Positions 34,801 through 46,248 are shown, numbered from the stretch's first letter. The stretch: DNA of 64,000 nt from Adiantum capillus-veneris (GCA_014529385.2 CM043968.1:129247018-129311017), one strand, 5' to 3'. Notes: generated by a model from the letters alone, not told the origin. Made by a program: numbers and translations.

Positions 34801-35813
34801 CCACGAAACCAATGAGCAATAATTGTAAATAGGAAAGAAATGATTGGGTTATGATTGATTGACCTAGGAAAGAAACGTTTGACCATCCTTAAGACAGCTT
34901 GTCTCAAGACACCTCTGATTCCTTGGAAATATTTTACTCCAGGTAATGAGTAATGATGGCGATACTGCCATGGATGAGTCGGTTTCCTCAGCGCATGTGG
35001 AGTCTTTACCCCATGCTTGTTTGTGTTTATGGATATTACTTAAGATTTCAAGTTTATCCTAGAGGAACCGCCCGATTGTATGGGCAGTCGGTTGGCATAT
35101 GGGTACCCGGACATTGGGTGATAGTTTTTTCCACCCCGGTTTTTATAAATAAGGAATGGGTGCCGTTTTTTCACCCCTATATAGGTGGTCTTGAGACAAG
35201 CCAGTACTAGCCATAGATACTTCAGAATGACAGTACCTTGTCTTAAGTCTAAAGATGTTTGTCTGCTGAAAGAATGTCTTCAATACTATTTTCATAGGTT
35301 GTCTAAATGAAATTCAATTGTGAAAGTTAAAAGGAATCATTGTTTTAATTGTGAAAAGAATATGGTAGTAATTAAACAACATAGAAATCATGTGTGAGTG
35401 CGGGGTGGTAAGTGGGGATTGACTAAGGTTGTCAATCATGGACGGGTGGACCTGATTAGTCAGGTAACTATCCATTCCCGCGCACTAAAACGTTTAGAAA
35501 CTTTTTCATTTGGAAGAGGAATCCACCAACGGCTGTGCCCTCACATATGTTAGGGGGAAAAAAGCGTTGGCTAAGGAAACCATAATCTAAATGTCAAAGT
35601 TATAGGGCCGGAATAATTTTTTTTTTATTTAGTCCCATTTCCACTACGAGATAGGACTAGGTCTCTTTCTAGGGCTTTAAACCTAAACCATTGTCAATGG
35701 TAAGGGTGAATTCCCTGGAATTTTTCTTGTTTAAGGACTCTGACTTTAGTAGGCCTAGAGACCTGTCAACGGTCCCATCCCGTTTTTGGTGTCGGCGGGG
35801 TGGGGACCTTACA
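31888..35813 (+). repeat. LTR-b of chromovirus, full length
   Basis: 3926 bp, TGTAAGG...CCTTACA. It begins one base after the chromodomain frame and is followed by a primer site, so it serves as 3' LTR for copy 1 and 5' LTR for copy 2. The TATA element CTATAAAAAG is at 32359-32368. About eight ~152-bp tandem units lie at 32849-33960. It contains the short LTR ORF at 34532-34741. Confidence 0.92.
34532..34741 (+). CDS. Small ORF inside LTR-b, unknown
   Basis: A 69-codon frame starting MAPKRTRGNPLTEEE, Lys/Arg-rich at the start and ending FKVHF. The same-length frame is open in LTR-c (41852-42061). In LTR-a (~13776-13983) it is broken by a few small changes. It lies ~1.27 kb before the LTR end, downstream of the TATA box, so it could be on the element transcript. 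I recognise no domain. Retention of the frame in two LTRs may only reflect their similarity. Confidence 0.3.
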   Translation: MAPKRTRGNPLTEEEDVSNKRNNVTNDHEAGPIHRPTEESLRAPTQQHMDEPSQVDFYFVHLKSFKVHF

Positions 35814-35815
35814 AG

Positions 35816-35827
35816 TGGTATCAGAGC
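35816..35827 (+). other. Primer binding site, initiator-Met tRNA (chromovirus)
   Basis: TGGTATCAGAGC two bases after LTR-b. Confidence 0.93.
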
Positions 35828-35988
35828 ATGGTTTAATAAGATCCTAACCTTAGAAGGGAAAAAGTTGAAAAAAAAAAGGCACAAGCTATATTGCATTTTT
35901 AATTATGGTATATTATGAAATGAGAATTTCCCTATCAATATAGGAAAATATCCGCCAAGCTTACCGAAAGTTTGTGATTGTCAACATC

Positions 35989-36285
35989 ATGTTCGAGGCT
36001 GCTTGCAGCTCCAATAACTTTGTACTTCGCAAGAGCATCATGCAATTATTAGATGTAATGTTTTTCCCTTCTCCTACATGGGGAATCAGCTGGTCACAGT
36101 TTGGCGGAATTTTCCTGATTGATGCGGGACAGGTAGAAGGGTTGGCACTCAATCTGAAAAGACTCAAGTGGGCAGAAACACTTCAAACCATCAAAGTTTT
36201 CTTTTTTAGTGGGACTGAAGATCCAGATCATACCATTATTATAGATGGGATAGAAGTGTCACAAAATCAGTGGGTATATGATTAG
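35989..36285 (+). pseudogene. Conserved leader ORF, chromovirus copy 2
   Basis: First ATG at 35989 (MFEAACSSNNFVLRKS...). The open frame extends a little upstream. It encodes the same unknown protein as 15031-15372 (GISWSQFGGIFLIDAGQVEG; TIIIDGIEVSQNQW) and stops at TAG 36283-36285, where copy 1 has CAG. Between 36286 and 36684 I see only untranslated leader. The presence of the ORF in both copies suggests it was once translated, perhaps as an N-terminal part of gag. Confidence 0.5.
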
Positions 36286-36687
36286 GTAGCCAAAGTAACA
36301 TACCCAGGTAGCATCAGGCCCATGAGGGTAGACCCAAAATTTAGGGGATCAAAAGATGTTATATTTTAATTTTTGATCCCCTGTCAAACCCACCAGTGGT
36401 GAGGAGGATGTTGATTTAGAGAATTACACATTGTATATAGCATGAGTCCATCTTGTACATAGTATGAGTCAGTGTTGTATTAACCTTTGTATATACCATG
36501 GTTTTATGACATACTTGTGTAGTTTAATTGAGATGGTGATAATGATTGTCAGATTTCTATTTTCATTGTTTTAAAAGTATATAGATTAGAAAACTTGCAT
36601 GACAAAAAAAAAGTAGTGTAATCACTAAAATATTTTCATTAATTACAAACCCAGGGAAATGCAAAAAGTCTCTATACTCCCACCTAG

Positions 36688-38097
36688 GAAAAGAAACTAC
36701 TGTTAAAACAAGTTCAACTCCCAACTTTCAATGGAGAAGGAACCAGCTTAGAACGTGATGCCGAAGCCTGGCTCGACGCCATGGATGATTATTTCTTGGC
36801 AGCAGGAACTGCTTCGAAAAATGAGGCAATGTTAGGAATGTTTCGACTCACTGGAGATGCCAAACTCTGGTGGAAACAATACTGTAGAGATGACCCTTCC
36901 ATTAGTCCCTCTTGGAAAAGAATGAAGCAAGCAGTGAAAGAAAGATATCTTCCTCCAACTCACCAAGCTATTAAAATTAATGAATTCTTCGCCCTCAAAC
37001 AGTTAGGGCTTACTTTGGAAGAGTACTACACCAAATATGTGTCTTTACGACGTTACGCACCACCAATGACTATGGAACAACAGATTTCTCATTTCTGCCA
37101 GGGTCTAAACAAACCTTTAAGTATCCACTTGGAAGCTATGAGACCCATCTCTATTCAAGATTCTCTTCTAAGAGCTAAACCACTTGCAACTGAAGGAAAC
37201 CCCCCTGCCAAGAGCTATTACAACTACAATAACTTTAGAGGAAGAGAAAGTGGAAATTATAACCAAGGAAATCAATGAAGGGCAATGTCAGTTGCAGCCA
37301 CTATAGAGCAGACTTTTCCAAACATTAGATGCTATGGATGCAATAGAATGGGACACTACAGGAGTCAATGCCCTAAGGGGAAAATTCCCCGAGTTGCTAC
37401 CGGAACCACTCCTCAGACTCGGATACAACAAAGAAACAATCAAAGAGGTAGAGGAAATAGAGGACGAGGCAGAGGAAGAGGTAGAGGAGCTAGAGCTTAT
37501 GCTACAGTAGGAGAGCCTACCTTACTGGATGAGGAAGATGAAAGAGCTACTCTTTTTGCCGCCATTGGTAACCCTGGAGCTCGGAAACAGTATGCTGTCA
37601 TCCAAACCATTGCAAACAGAGAAGGTGAAAAATTTGAACTACTTATAGATTGTGGCAGCACACACTCTTTTCTCTCCCCTAAATGTTTAAGGAAACTTAA
37701 ATTGAACCAATATCCCACCAAGAAATTAGTGGTAGAACTAGCAAATGGGAAAGAGGTTCTATCTCAATTTACAGCTGGGGATGTTAAGCTTGAACGAGGG
37801 GGAACCCTGACTTCATCTTACTTTCGGACTCTACCAGTAGGAATCTATGATGGTATTCTAGGAATGGATTGGTTAATCAAAAATCAAGCCCAAATTCACT
37901 GTGCTCAAGGGAACTTAACCTTCAAAAATCACTTAGGTGAAGAAACATTAGTACAAGGATCAAATGGGAAGCCTAAGGCTCATTTAGTTAAGGCTAGTCG
38001 ACTTCTGAAGGGGTTGCGTAAGGGGAAACAGATCTTTGTAGTAAAACTTAATAAGGCAGATGATTCAAGGGATAACACAACTCCAAAATGGCATTAA
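36688..38097 (+). pseudogene. Chromovirus gag and protease, copy 2
   Basis: An in-frame TAG at 36685-36687 (CAG in copy 1) precedes LPTFNGEGTSLERDAEAWL, the gag start region. The capsid-like part has DAKLWWKQY, WKRMKQAVKERYLP, and LTLEEYYTKYVSLRRYAP, typical of plant chromovirus gag. A TGA at 37276-37278 (CGA in copy 1) splits the frame. Knuckle CYGCNRMGHYRSQC (~37330-37370), an Arg/Gly-rich stretch and protease LLIDCGSTHSFLS (~37645) follow, with GILGMDWL at the end. The active site is Asp-Cys-Gly in both copies. A TAA at 38095-38097 ends the piece before RT. Confidence 0.9.
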
Positions 38098-39417
38098 GAA
38101 TTTTCAGATAGATTTCCAGAAGATCTCTCAAATTTACCTCCTCCAAGGGATATAGACCACGAAATAGAAACCTTTCCAGGTAGTGAACCAATTTCAAAAA
38201 GACCCTACAAAATGTCCCTCCCTGAAGCTATTGAATTAAAAGAACAACTTCGTCAGCTTATTGAACAGGGATTCATAAGACCCAGCATTTCACCTTGGGA
38301 AGCGCCTGTTCTATTCCAAAAGAAGAAGGATGGATCTTTACGTCTCTGCATCGATTATAGGGGACTTAACCAGGTATCGGTAAAGAATAAGTACCCTATT
38401 CCTCACATCGATGAATTGCTTGATAGATTACTTGGAGCCAAGGTATTCACAAAAATTGATCTCAGATCAGGTTACCATCAAATCCGGATTAACGAGGCAG
38501 ATATTTATAAAACTGCTTTCAACACCCAGTATGGGCATTATGAGTTCACCGTGATGCCTTTTGGTCTTACTAATGCTCCAACTACTTTTAACCGTCTCAT
38601 GCAGGATATATTCAAAGAATATCTAGATGATTTTGTGTTGGTGTTTTTCGACGATATCCTAGTATATTCCAAGGATGAAAAAGAGCATGAAGTCCATGTA
38701 CGTAAAGTACTTCATCTTCTATGCCAACATCAGTTATATGCCAAGATGAGTAAATGTGTGTTTTTCACGCCTGAAGTTAGTTATCTTGGTTTTATAATAA
38801 ACCCTGAAGGAATTTCAGTAGACCCCGCAAAGATTAAAGATATAATAGACTAGCCAGAACCCAAAACGGTCAGTGAGATACGAGGATTTTTGGGCATTAC
38901 AGGATGGTATAGAATCTTCGTCAAAGATTATGCAGTTATCGTCGCACCCTTGACGCAGCTACTTAAAAAGACAGCCAAACTTACATGGGGAAAAGAACAA
39001 GAGGATTGTTTCCTCAAACTAAAACAAAATCTCACATCAGCCCCTATACTCAAACTTCCTGACTTCACTCAAGAGTTTGAAGTAGTAACAGATGCCAGCG
39101 GTCTTGCTATAGGAGGAGTTTTAAACCAAGAAGGTAGACCAGTCGCCTTTAATTCTCGAAAATTAAGAATCCACAAGTTGAACTATCCAACTCATGATCT
39201 TGAACTCCTAGCTGTCATCCATGCTCTAAAACTCTGGAGGCATTATCTTCTAGGAGGGAAGTTCCAGTTAATCACCGATCATCAGAGTTTAAAATGAATT
39301 TTCTCACAAGCAACACTCAACATGAGGCAGAGAAGATGGATAGAACTCTTACAGAAATATGACTTTGAAATAAAATATAAACCAGGGAAAGAGAATGTGG
39401 TTGTTGACGCTCTTAGC
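38098..39417 (+). pseudogene. Chromovirus RT and RNase H, copy 2
   Basis: One frame interrupted by two stops. [58 protein letters not shown], and the catalytic box FFDDILVYS (usually Y/V-I-D-D; both Asp kept). A TAG at 38851-38853 stands where the family has Trp (IID-W-PEP). Then GFLGITGWYRIFVKDY, and RNase H with VVTDASGLAIGGVL and ITDHQSLK. A TGA at 39295-39297 is TGG in copy 1. It ends with YKPGKENVVVDALSR. Both stops are G-to-A changes. RT is absent from copy 1. Confidence 0.92.
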
Positions 39418-40659
39418 CGTGAGGTTTTTCTTGGGGCTATTTCCACAGTCGACAATCCAATCCTAAAAAAGGTTAAGGAAGCTTCCCTGGAAGATGAGGA
39501 TTATCAAAAACTTCTACAGGTTATCAATCAACATGACCTAAAAGAGAAAGAGAAAGACAAAATCAAGGATTATTCACTTGAGGATGGGCTTCTCTATTAT
39601 AAGTATTGGCTTTACATTCTTAAGAATCCAACATTAAAGGAGTTAATCCTTTATGACCTAAAAGAGAAAGAGAAAGACAAAATCAAGGATTATTCACTCG
39701 AGGATGGGCTTCTCTATTATAAGTATTGGCTTTACATTCTTAAGAATCCAACATTAAAGGAGTTAATCCTTTATGAAGGACACAACGCTCCAGTTGCCGG
39801 CCATCCAGGTTATGCAAAGACCCTTAATGCCATAAGGAAAAGCTATTTCTGGCCAGCAATGAAAGGAGATACACTTCACTACATCAGGCATAGTCTTTTC
39901 TGTCAAAGGATTAAGGTTGAACGAGCAATGATGCCAGGGAAACTTCAACCTCTGGACATTCCTCAAATGAAGTGGGAACTCATTAGCATGGACTTTGTAA
40001 CATGCCTTCCCACTGTTCAAGGGGGTTACGACTCCATTATGGTGATAGTGGATATGCCGACTAAAGTATCCCATTTGATGCCTGTAAAAACAACTTACAC
40101 TGCATCATACATAAGCCATCTCTTTATCAAAGAGATCTTCAGATTACACGGACTTCCTAAGAGAAAAGTCAGTGACAGAGATGCAAAATTCACTTCAAAA
40201 TTCTGGAAAGCTTTATTTGAATCCTTAGGTACCCTGTTATGTTTCAGTACATCCTATCACCCTCAGACAGACAGCTAGACGGAAAGAGTGAATCAAGTTA
40301 TTGAAGACATCCTTAGAGCCTATTGTAGTAGAGAACCCCGAAAATGGATCCAATTTCTTCCTCTGGTGGAATTCGCCAATAACTCATCCTTTCATAAAAG
40401 CATTGTCACCATTTAATGCTCTTTATGGGCATGAATGTATATCACCCCTAAACTTTTCTGACCCTACTACAAGAGTAGAAGCTTCAAAGCAAATGTTGGA
40501 GGAGATGGATGCCCAAACCAAAGCCATAAGACAAGACATTCAGGCAGCCAAGGACCACCAAAAACAATATGCTGACAAAAAACGGTCTGATCGGTTTTTC
40601 AAACAAGGGGATAAAGTATTCCTTAGGGTACGGCCAAAGAGAAGCACTTTATCCTTAGA
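39418..40659 (+). pseudogene. Chromovirus integrase, copy 2, C-terminus lost
   Basis: H2C2 domain (GHNAPVAGHPGYAKTLNAI ... YIRHSLFCQRIK), then the core with MDFVTCLPTVQGGYD, VSDRDAKFTSKFW and the region of the third catalytic acid (TERVNQV). A TAG at 40276-40278 (CAG in copy 1) and a 5-base deletion at ~40404 break the frame. SPFNALYGHECISPLNF follows. It ends at ~40659 with FLRVRPKRSTLSL, where it fuses to LTR-c sequence, losing the SH3-like C-terminus and chromodomain. A 120-bp in-frame duplication lies just before the zinc domain (39536-39775). Confidence 0.9.
39536..39775 (+). repeat. 120-bp in-frame tandem duplication
   Basis: Two head-to-tail copies of 120 bp (39536-39655 and 39656-39775) that differ at one base (CTTG against CTCG). 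They encode 40 residues (DLKEKEKDKIKDYSLEDGLL...) twice before the integrase zinc domain. The near identity means the duplication is recent. Confidence 0.95.
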
Positions 40660-43204
40660 AAACCTGTGATAATTATTTTAACCTCAGATAATTAATTTAC
40701 CTAATTACTTTAGCAGAATTACTCTATTTTTTGGGACGAATTAAAAGGGGGAAACTAATAAATTGATTCAAAATGCTTTGAGTTATTTATCAGAGGTTAA
40801 TTACATGTTAGAGAACCCGTGATAATTATGGTAATCTCAGCTAATTTATTTACCTAATTACTTTAGCATACTTACTCTAATTTTAGGACAAATTAAAAAG
40901 AGCAAATTAGTAAATTGATTCAAAATGCTTTGAGTTATTTATCAGAGGTTAATTACATGTTAGGGAACCCGTGACAACTATGTTAGCCTCAGATAATTAA
41001 TTTACCTAATTATTTTAACAGAATTACTCTGCTTTTAGGACAAATTAAAAGGGGGAGGTTAGAAAATTGATTCAAAATTCTTTTAGTTATTTATCAGAGG
41101 TAAATTACATGTTAGGGAACCCGGGATATTTATGTTAACCTTAGATAATTAATTTACCTAATTACTTTAGCAGTAAAATTACATTATTTTTAGGGGAAAA
41201 TAAAAGGGAAAAATAGTAAATTGATCCAAAACCCTTTGATATAATTATCAAAGGTAGAACACACCTTGAAGAATCCGTGATAAATACCCCAACCTCAGAT
41301 AAATAGTTTAAATATTTATCCTCATTAAAAGTAACCGATTTTGTGTACGAAATAGAGAAAGGAAATTAGTAAGTGAATTTATCTAATTACCAAATAAATA
41401 CCTGAGGTCCAAAATCACTATTGAAGGGTGGCAAAATTACCTCAGCATAAATGGTTGGTATAACAAATTACTATCAGTAAAATTCTTCCTAAATTAAACC
41501 ATAAGTATAGGAGCAAAAGGTTATAAATCAATTTATGAAAATTCCTAAGGATAGAACATATCCAATTACAATTTAGGGTAAGTAATCCATTAGCCGATAG
41601 AAATTTATAATTTACTAAGGCTATGGAATATAGACTAAGGATAAACCTAGTTAAAGGGCTTCCCAAATTAAATGGTAAATTATGAAAAATTACCTATAGT
41701 ATAAAGAAGTTACAGGAGGAATATCTCATCAAATTAACTATCAAGGATACCTACTTACTCCAAAAATCCTTATTTTTGGGTTAAAAAAGGAAAAAGGGAG
41801 ATTATTCAATTAAACTTCTAATCGATTAAGTCTTTTTATAAGGCTGCCGACATGGCTCCAAAGAGAACCAGGGGAAATCCTCTTACCGATGAAGAGGATG
41901 TTAGCAACAAAAGAAATAAAGCCACTAATGACCATGAGACTGGCCCTAGCCATAGGGCGACGGAGGAAAGTCTACGGGCTCCCGCCCAACAGCACATGGA
42001 CGAGCCGTCCCAGGTAGATTTCTATTTTGTTCACTTAAAATCTTTTAAAGTTCATTTTTAAGTTAGCATTGCATACGTAAGGTTAGGAAGGATAAACTGG
42101 CTATAAATGGAGGTAATTTCCACGAAATCAACGAGCAATGATTGTAAATAGGAAAGAAATGATCGGGTTATGACTGATTGACCTAGGAAAGAAATGTTTG
42201 ACCATCCTTAAGACAACTTGTCTCAAGACACCTCTGATTCCTTGGAAATATTTTACTCAAGGTAATGAGTAATGATGGCGATACCGCCATGGATATTTTA
42301 CTCCAGGTAATGAGTAATGAATATTTTACTCCAGGTGATGAGTAATGATGGCGATACCGCCATGGATGAGTCGGTTTCCTCATCGCGTGTGGAGTCTTTA
42401 CCCCGTGCTTGTTTGTGTTTATGGATATTACTTAATATTTCAAGTTTATCCTAGAGGAACCGCCCGGTTGTATGGGCAACCGATTGGCTTATGGGCGCCC
42501 GAACTTTGGGTGATGGTTTTTTCCACCCCGGTTTTTATAAATAAGGAATGGGTGCCTTTTTTTCACCCTTGTATAGGTGGTGTCGAGACAAGCCAGTATT
42601 GGTCAGAGATACTTCAGAATGACATGACCTTGTCTTAAGTCTAAAGATGTTTGTTTGCTGAAAGAAAGTATTCAATACTATTTGCAAAGGTTGTCTAAAT
42701 GAAATTCAGTTGTGAAAGTTAAAAGGAATCATTGTTTTAATTGTAAAAGGAATGTGATAGTAATTAAACAACACAGAAATCATGTGTGAGTGCGGGGTGG
42801 TAAGTGGGGATTGACTAAGGTTGTCAATCATGGACGGGTGGACCTGATTAGTCAGGTAACTATCCATTCCCGCCCACTAAAAAATTTAGAAACTTCTTCA
42901 TTTGGAAGAGGAATCCACCAACGGCTGTGCCCTCACATATGTTAGGGGGGGGAAAGCGTTGGTTTAAGGAAACCATAATCTAAATGAGGAAGTTATAGGG
43001 CCGGAATATTTATTTATTTATTTAGTCTTGTTTCCACTGCGAGACAGGACTAGGTATCTTTCTAGGGCTATAAACCTAAACCATTGTCAATGGTAAGGGT
43101 GAATTCCTTGGAATTTTTCTTGTTTAAGGACTTTGACTTTAGTAGGCCTAGAGACCTGTCAATGGTCCCGTCCCATTTTTGGTGTTGGTAGGTGGGGACC
43201 TTAC
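40660..43204 (+). repeat. LTR-c of chromovirus, 5' part deleted
   Basis: Starts inside the tandem-repeat zone of the LTR and runs to ACCTTAC at the LTR end. About four ~150-bp units remain. It has a small local duplication (TATTTTACTC-AGG, three times near 42249-42335) and the 69-codon ORF at 41852-42061. The fusion with integrase at ~40659 is a deletion that removed the integrase end, chromodomain and roughly the first third of the LTR. Confidence 0.9.
41852..42061 (+). CDS. Small ORF inside LTR-c, unknown
   Basis: 69 codons, MAPKRTRGNPLTDEE...FKVHF, the counterpart of 34532-34741 with about ten residue changes and no gap. The function is unknown. Confidence 0.28.
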   Translation: MAPKRTRGNPLTDEEDVSNKRNKATNDHETGPSHRATEESLRAPAQQHMDEPSQVDFYFVHLKSFKVHF

Positions 43205-43415
43205 GGGGGGGGGGCATTCTTCATGCAAGGTAAGCTAAGACAAGTGTAGGATAAGATCGAGTTGCATTATGAGGTGTTATCACCTCATTGGTAAAGCTGT
43301 ATGCATTCTAATTGAAGACTAGTTGCACACTTGCACAATCATATAAGGAGGGGATAGTTGGATTTTTTGATGTCTTGCTCCTCTCACACACTCTTTAGTT
43401 CCCAAGTTGGAAAAT

Positions 43416-43466
<51 letters not shown>

Positions 43467-43739
43467 ACTCTTGATCTCTTTACCATTTGCTCATCAAAGA
43501 TATGCTCTGCATGTTTAATTGCTTCTAACGCTTTTGCTCCTCTTGTGACTTTTCCGTGGAAGCTGAAATACCTGAAACATTTCTATTGTTTGTCAGTTTT
43601 GGATCAAGTGACTGGTCCTAATTCTGAAATGTGTCTGCATTTTTTTGAACATCAACCTCAAAAATAGGAATAACTGTCTCATTCCTTTGAAAAAACTCTT
43701 CTTCCTCATCTTCTTCGATTGCTTCCCCATATTAATGCT
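43205..43739. other. Flank between chromovirus array and element B
   Basis: Starts with ten G (43205-43214), the counterpart of the G-run at 10671-10692. It has a hairpin with 8-base arms (ATGAGGTG-TTAT-CACCTCAT, 43269-43288) and a (CT) run at 43419-43465. No gene is recognised. Confidence 0.5.
43419..43465. repeat. (TC)n microsatellite
   Basis: An uninterrupted TC run of about 47 bases. Confidence 0.95.
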
Positions 43740-44671
43740 TGTTGAGCCAGCAGAGGATCACACCCACATTTTTGCTCACACTCATCATTTTTGTAACCAT
43801 TGATTGTAATAAATGTCTTTCCGACATTGATTTTGAATTGAGCCATTCATTAAGTAACGGGACTCAATTGAGTTTCCAGCTTGTAATCCCGAAGTAATTT
43901 CACTTGCTGATGTAATTAATTAGAGATGTTCTCACCTCCAAGGCTGAGGTATATAAGCCACAGTTTTTGTAACCTAAAGAGATTCAGATTATTAATCAAA
44001 GTGAGTTTTTTGAGCGCCGTGACTGTGTCTGAGAGAGAGAGAGAGTCTTATCTACATGCTACGCGAGCTACGGAGCCGCCATTGGAGAAGCGACACCGCC
44101 ATTGTGTTAGCAACGGCGAGAGCTACGCACAGATACCAAGAGTGCGCGCTATCGGCTTCTATGTGTGGTAAGTTTCTACGAGCTTCGGTGTGAGTTTTCT
44201 TCCAACTCGTGTGTCGGAATAGAGCGTGCAGCATATCTATAGAACCACAACGAGTAGAGCTACGCATTAGTACCATCAGGGTCAAGTTTCGGTCACCTGT
44301 ATTTTTCGGCCTGTCTTCATACGCGTTTACCGCACGGAGTGGTTATAGGTTGATTTTGCAGTTCAAGTCTTTAGGGTGTTGTTCTTACCTAGTGCATAGA
44401 CTTCCCCTTGAGTTTGAGATCGATTCAATGATTCTAGATCCTGTTTCGTATAGCATTCGTTCGTAGTACGGGTTTCAGTCACTTGCGTATTTTAGAACTT
44501 AGATTTGATTTCCTTAGTAGTGATTGTCATTAGAAGGTCGATTAGGTGATTTGACACCCACCTAGTTGTTTCCATGCGCCTGCGGGTCAAGCTTCGTCCT
44601 CGTCTGACAAATTCTGTTGTTGGTTGATTTCTCGCTATTTAGCTTCCGCTAGCGGCGTAACCGCCTTAACA
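43740..44671 (+). repeat. Probable 5' LTR of element B
   Basis: The 3' boundary is firm: CTTAACA just before the primer site. The 5' boundary is chosen because TGTTGAG at 43740 is a near-inverted copy of that end. A TATA element, TATATAAG, lies at 43950-43957, ~210 bp in. The second LTR is not available to confirm it. Confidence 0.45.
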
Positions 44672-44673
44672 TT

Positions 44674-44691
44674 TGGCGCCGCTGCCGGGGA
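44674..44691 (+). other. Primer binding site, tRNA-Asp type (element B)
   Basis: TGGCGCCGCTGCCGGGGA two bases after the LTR; one base differs from the site in element A. The leader up to 45206 has no coding sequence or other visible feature. Confidence 0.88.
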
Positions 44692-45206
44692 CGAGAGCCC
44701 TAAGTAGGTGACCTTAGACTAATCCTACGAGGTGAGTCGTATAAACTACTTTGTATACTTTAGTTAGAAAAGATCTAGGAGTGGTGGACTCCGAAGATCT
44801 CGAGAGATACTAGGAAGTGGGGTATTCCTGGGTCTTCCGTGTTGACAGTATTTTTAGCTTAGCTTAGATTTGTTTGTTGTTTTGTTGGTGTTGAGTAGTT
44901 GTTGATAGAAGAAGAATTTGCTAGTCTGTGAGTGACAGTGGATATCTTTAAAGTCACAATTACCAAACCCATTTTATGATTAGGAATAGCTTAGGTAGGA
45001 CTTCATTTGATCCTGATCTAGAGCTAGTAATCATTGGAGTATTTGCTTGATATGGTTGATTGCATGTTAGATCACTAAACCGTCGAGTTAGTAGTGAAAC
45101 TTGCAATAAACAAAAGTCAGAGAAATTTTCTGTGTATCTGGGAGTTGCTGAGCACTAGAGGAAGCTTTAGGAAGGATTCTGTGCCAAAAAACTGGAAATC
45201 TGCAAC

Positions 45207-45921
45207 TTTAGACATCATACGCGTATGATGTCTAAATGACCAAACAGAGACCAAAACAGAAATTTTGACTTTACCAGAGTGTTCAAAAAGGGGGTTATAC
45301 CCTAATTTCAACTTAAAACAAGAGCATTAACACTCAAAGAAACCCAAAAAGACAAGTCGGAGTCCAAGAAACGCAAAGAATAGGAAATTTTGGATTCAGA
45401 TCTTGTTTTTACATTCAAACCTGACAAAAACACTTGAAACTCAATTATAAACATTGGAGAAGGCTTAAAACCAAGAATAGTCCAAATCTGTGAAAAAAGA
45501 CATCATACGCGTATAATGTCTTTTAGCACATCCACTGCTTATTTTTGATATCTGACCTGACAAGATTGTTACAAACACTGTAGAAAGCAAAAATATCAAG
45601 AATTGACCCAAACTGATGAAAAAGACATCATACGCGTATCATGTCTTTGACCTAATTTTGGACATATTTTGATACTTTGCTAACACAGATCCATTGTAAT
45701 AGCTGTCTAAAGGTTATATTTCAAGTTTCATCCCATTTGGATCACAATTGACCCAAAACAAGTCAAAAGCGGAAAATTGCCAAGAAAAGCCTAAATTAGC
45801 CATAACTTGCTCAAACAGAGTTCAAACTGAATTTTGTGAGTGGAAAGAGCATAAGGGGGCTACTGAGAGTGAGCATAACCAAAATAGTCTAAATCTGTGA
45901 AAAAAGACATCATACGCGTAT
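45207..45921. repeat. Palindrome cluster in the leader of element B (four sites)
   Basis: Self-complementary 24-mers with half-site AGACATCATACG at 45210-45233 (extended to a perfect 30-bp palindrome, 45207-45236), 45498-45521 (one arm mismatch), 45623-45646 (one mismatch), and 45905-45921 continued at 51110-51121. The last one is split by the young Copia. Start-to-start spacings are 288, 125 and 282 bp. With the Copia removed, the last site begins 192 bp before the gag ATG. Confidence 0.95.
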
Positions 45922-46201
45922 TGTTGAAGATGATGAAACAGGAAACAGAAGGAAGACAGCAACTCAGAGTAGGAAGAAGATGGAGAAGGAGAAGACACAG
46001 AGCTTGTGTACGAGATCTCTGTAGTCTCTCTCTCTGTATTGGAATAATAATTGTGTGTACAAACTCAGAGCTACAAAGCTTATATGAAACCCTAAGAGAT
46101 AAGGTGTCCTTTCACACCAGATGTCCAGGGGGAAAAACCCAGTGGGAGAAAAGTGCCCCTGGTGAAGCGCGTATACACACTAACACTACTACATGTCTAC
46201 A
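45922..46201 (-). repeat. 3' LTR of young Copia E
   Basis: 280 bp; the minus strand begins TGTAGACATG and ends CTTCAACA. The polypurine tract (minus strand CAGGGGGGATT) lies at 46202-46212 directly inside it. Confidence 0.96.
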
Positions 46202-46248
46202 AATCCCCCCTGTAGTGATAGTGTGAATCCGTACAAGGTAGCAGATCA

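Larger units (their letters stand above)
10693..43204 (+). mobile_element. Chromovirus (Ty3/Gypsy) tandem array with three LTRs
   Basis: LTR-a (10693-15030), internal region 1 (15031-31887), LTR-b (31888-35813), internal region 2 (35814-40659) and truncated LTR-c (40660-43204). Both internal regions lie in the same orientation and share the middle LTR, the arrangement produced by unequal exchange between LTRs. The initiator-Met primer site, very long LTR and chromodomain after the integrase fit the Tekay/Del group of chromoviruses, but the clade was not tested. Nested inside are a MITE, a gag-protease-only element, a Copia and a SINE-like insert. Confidence 0.85.
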
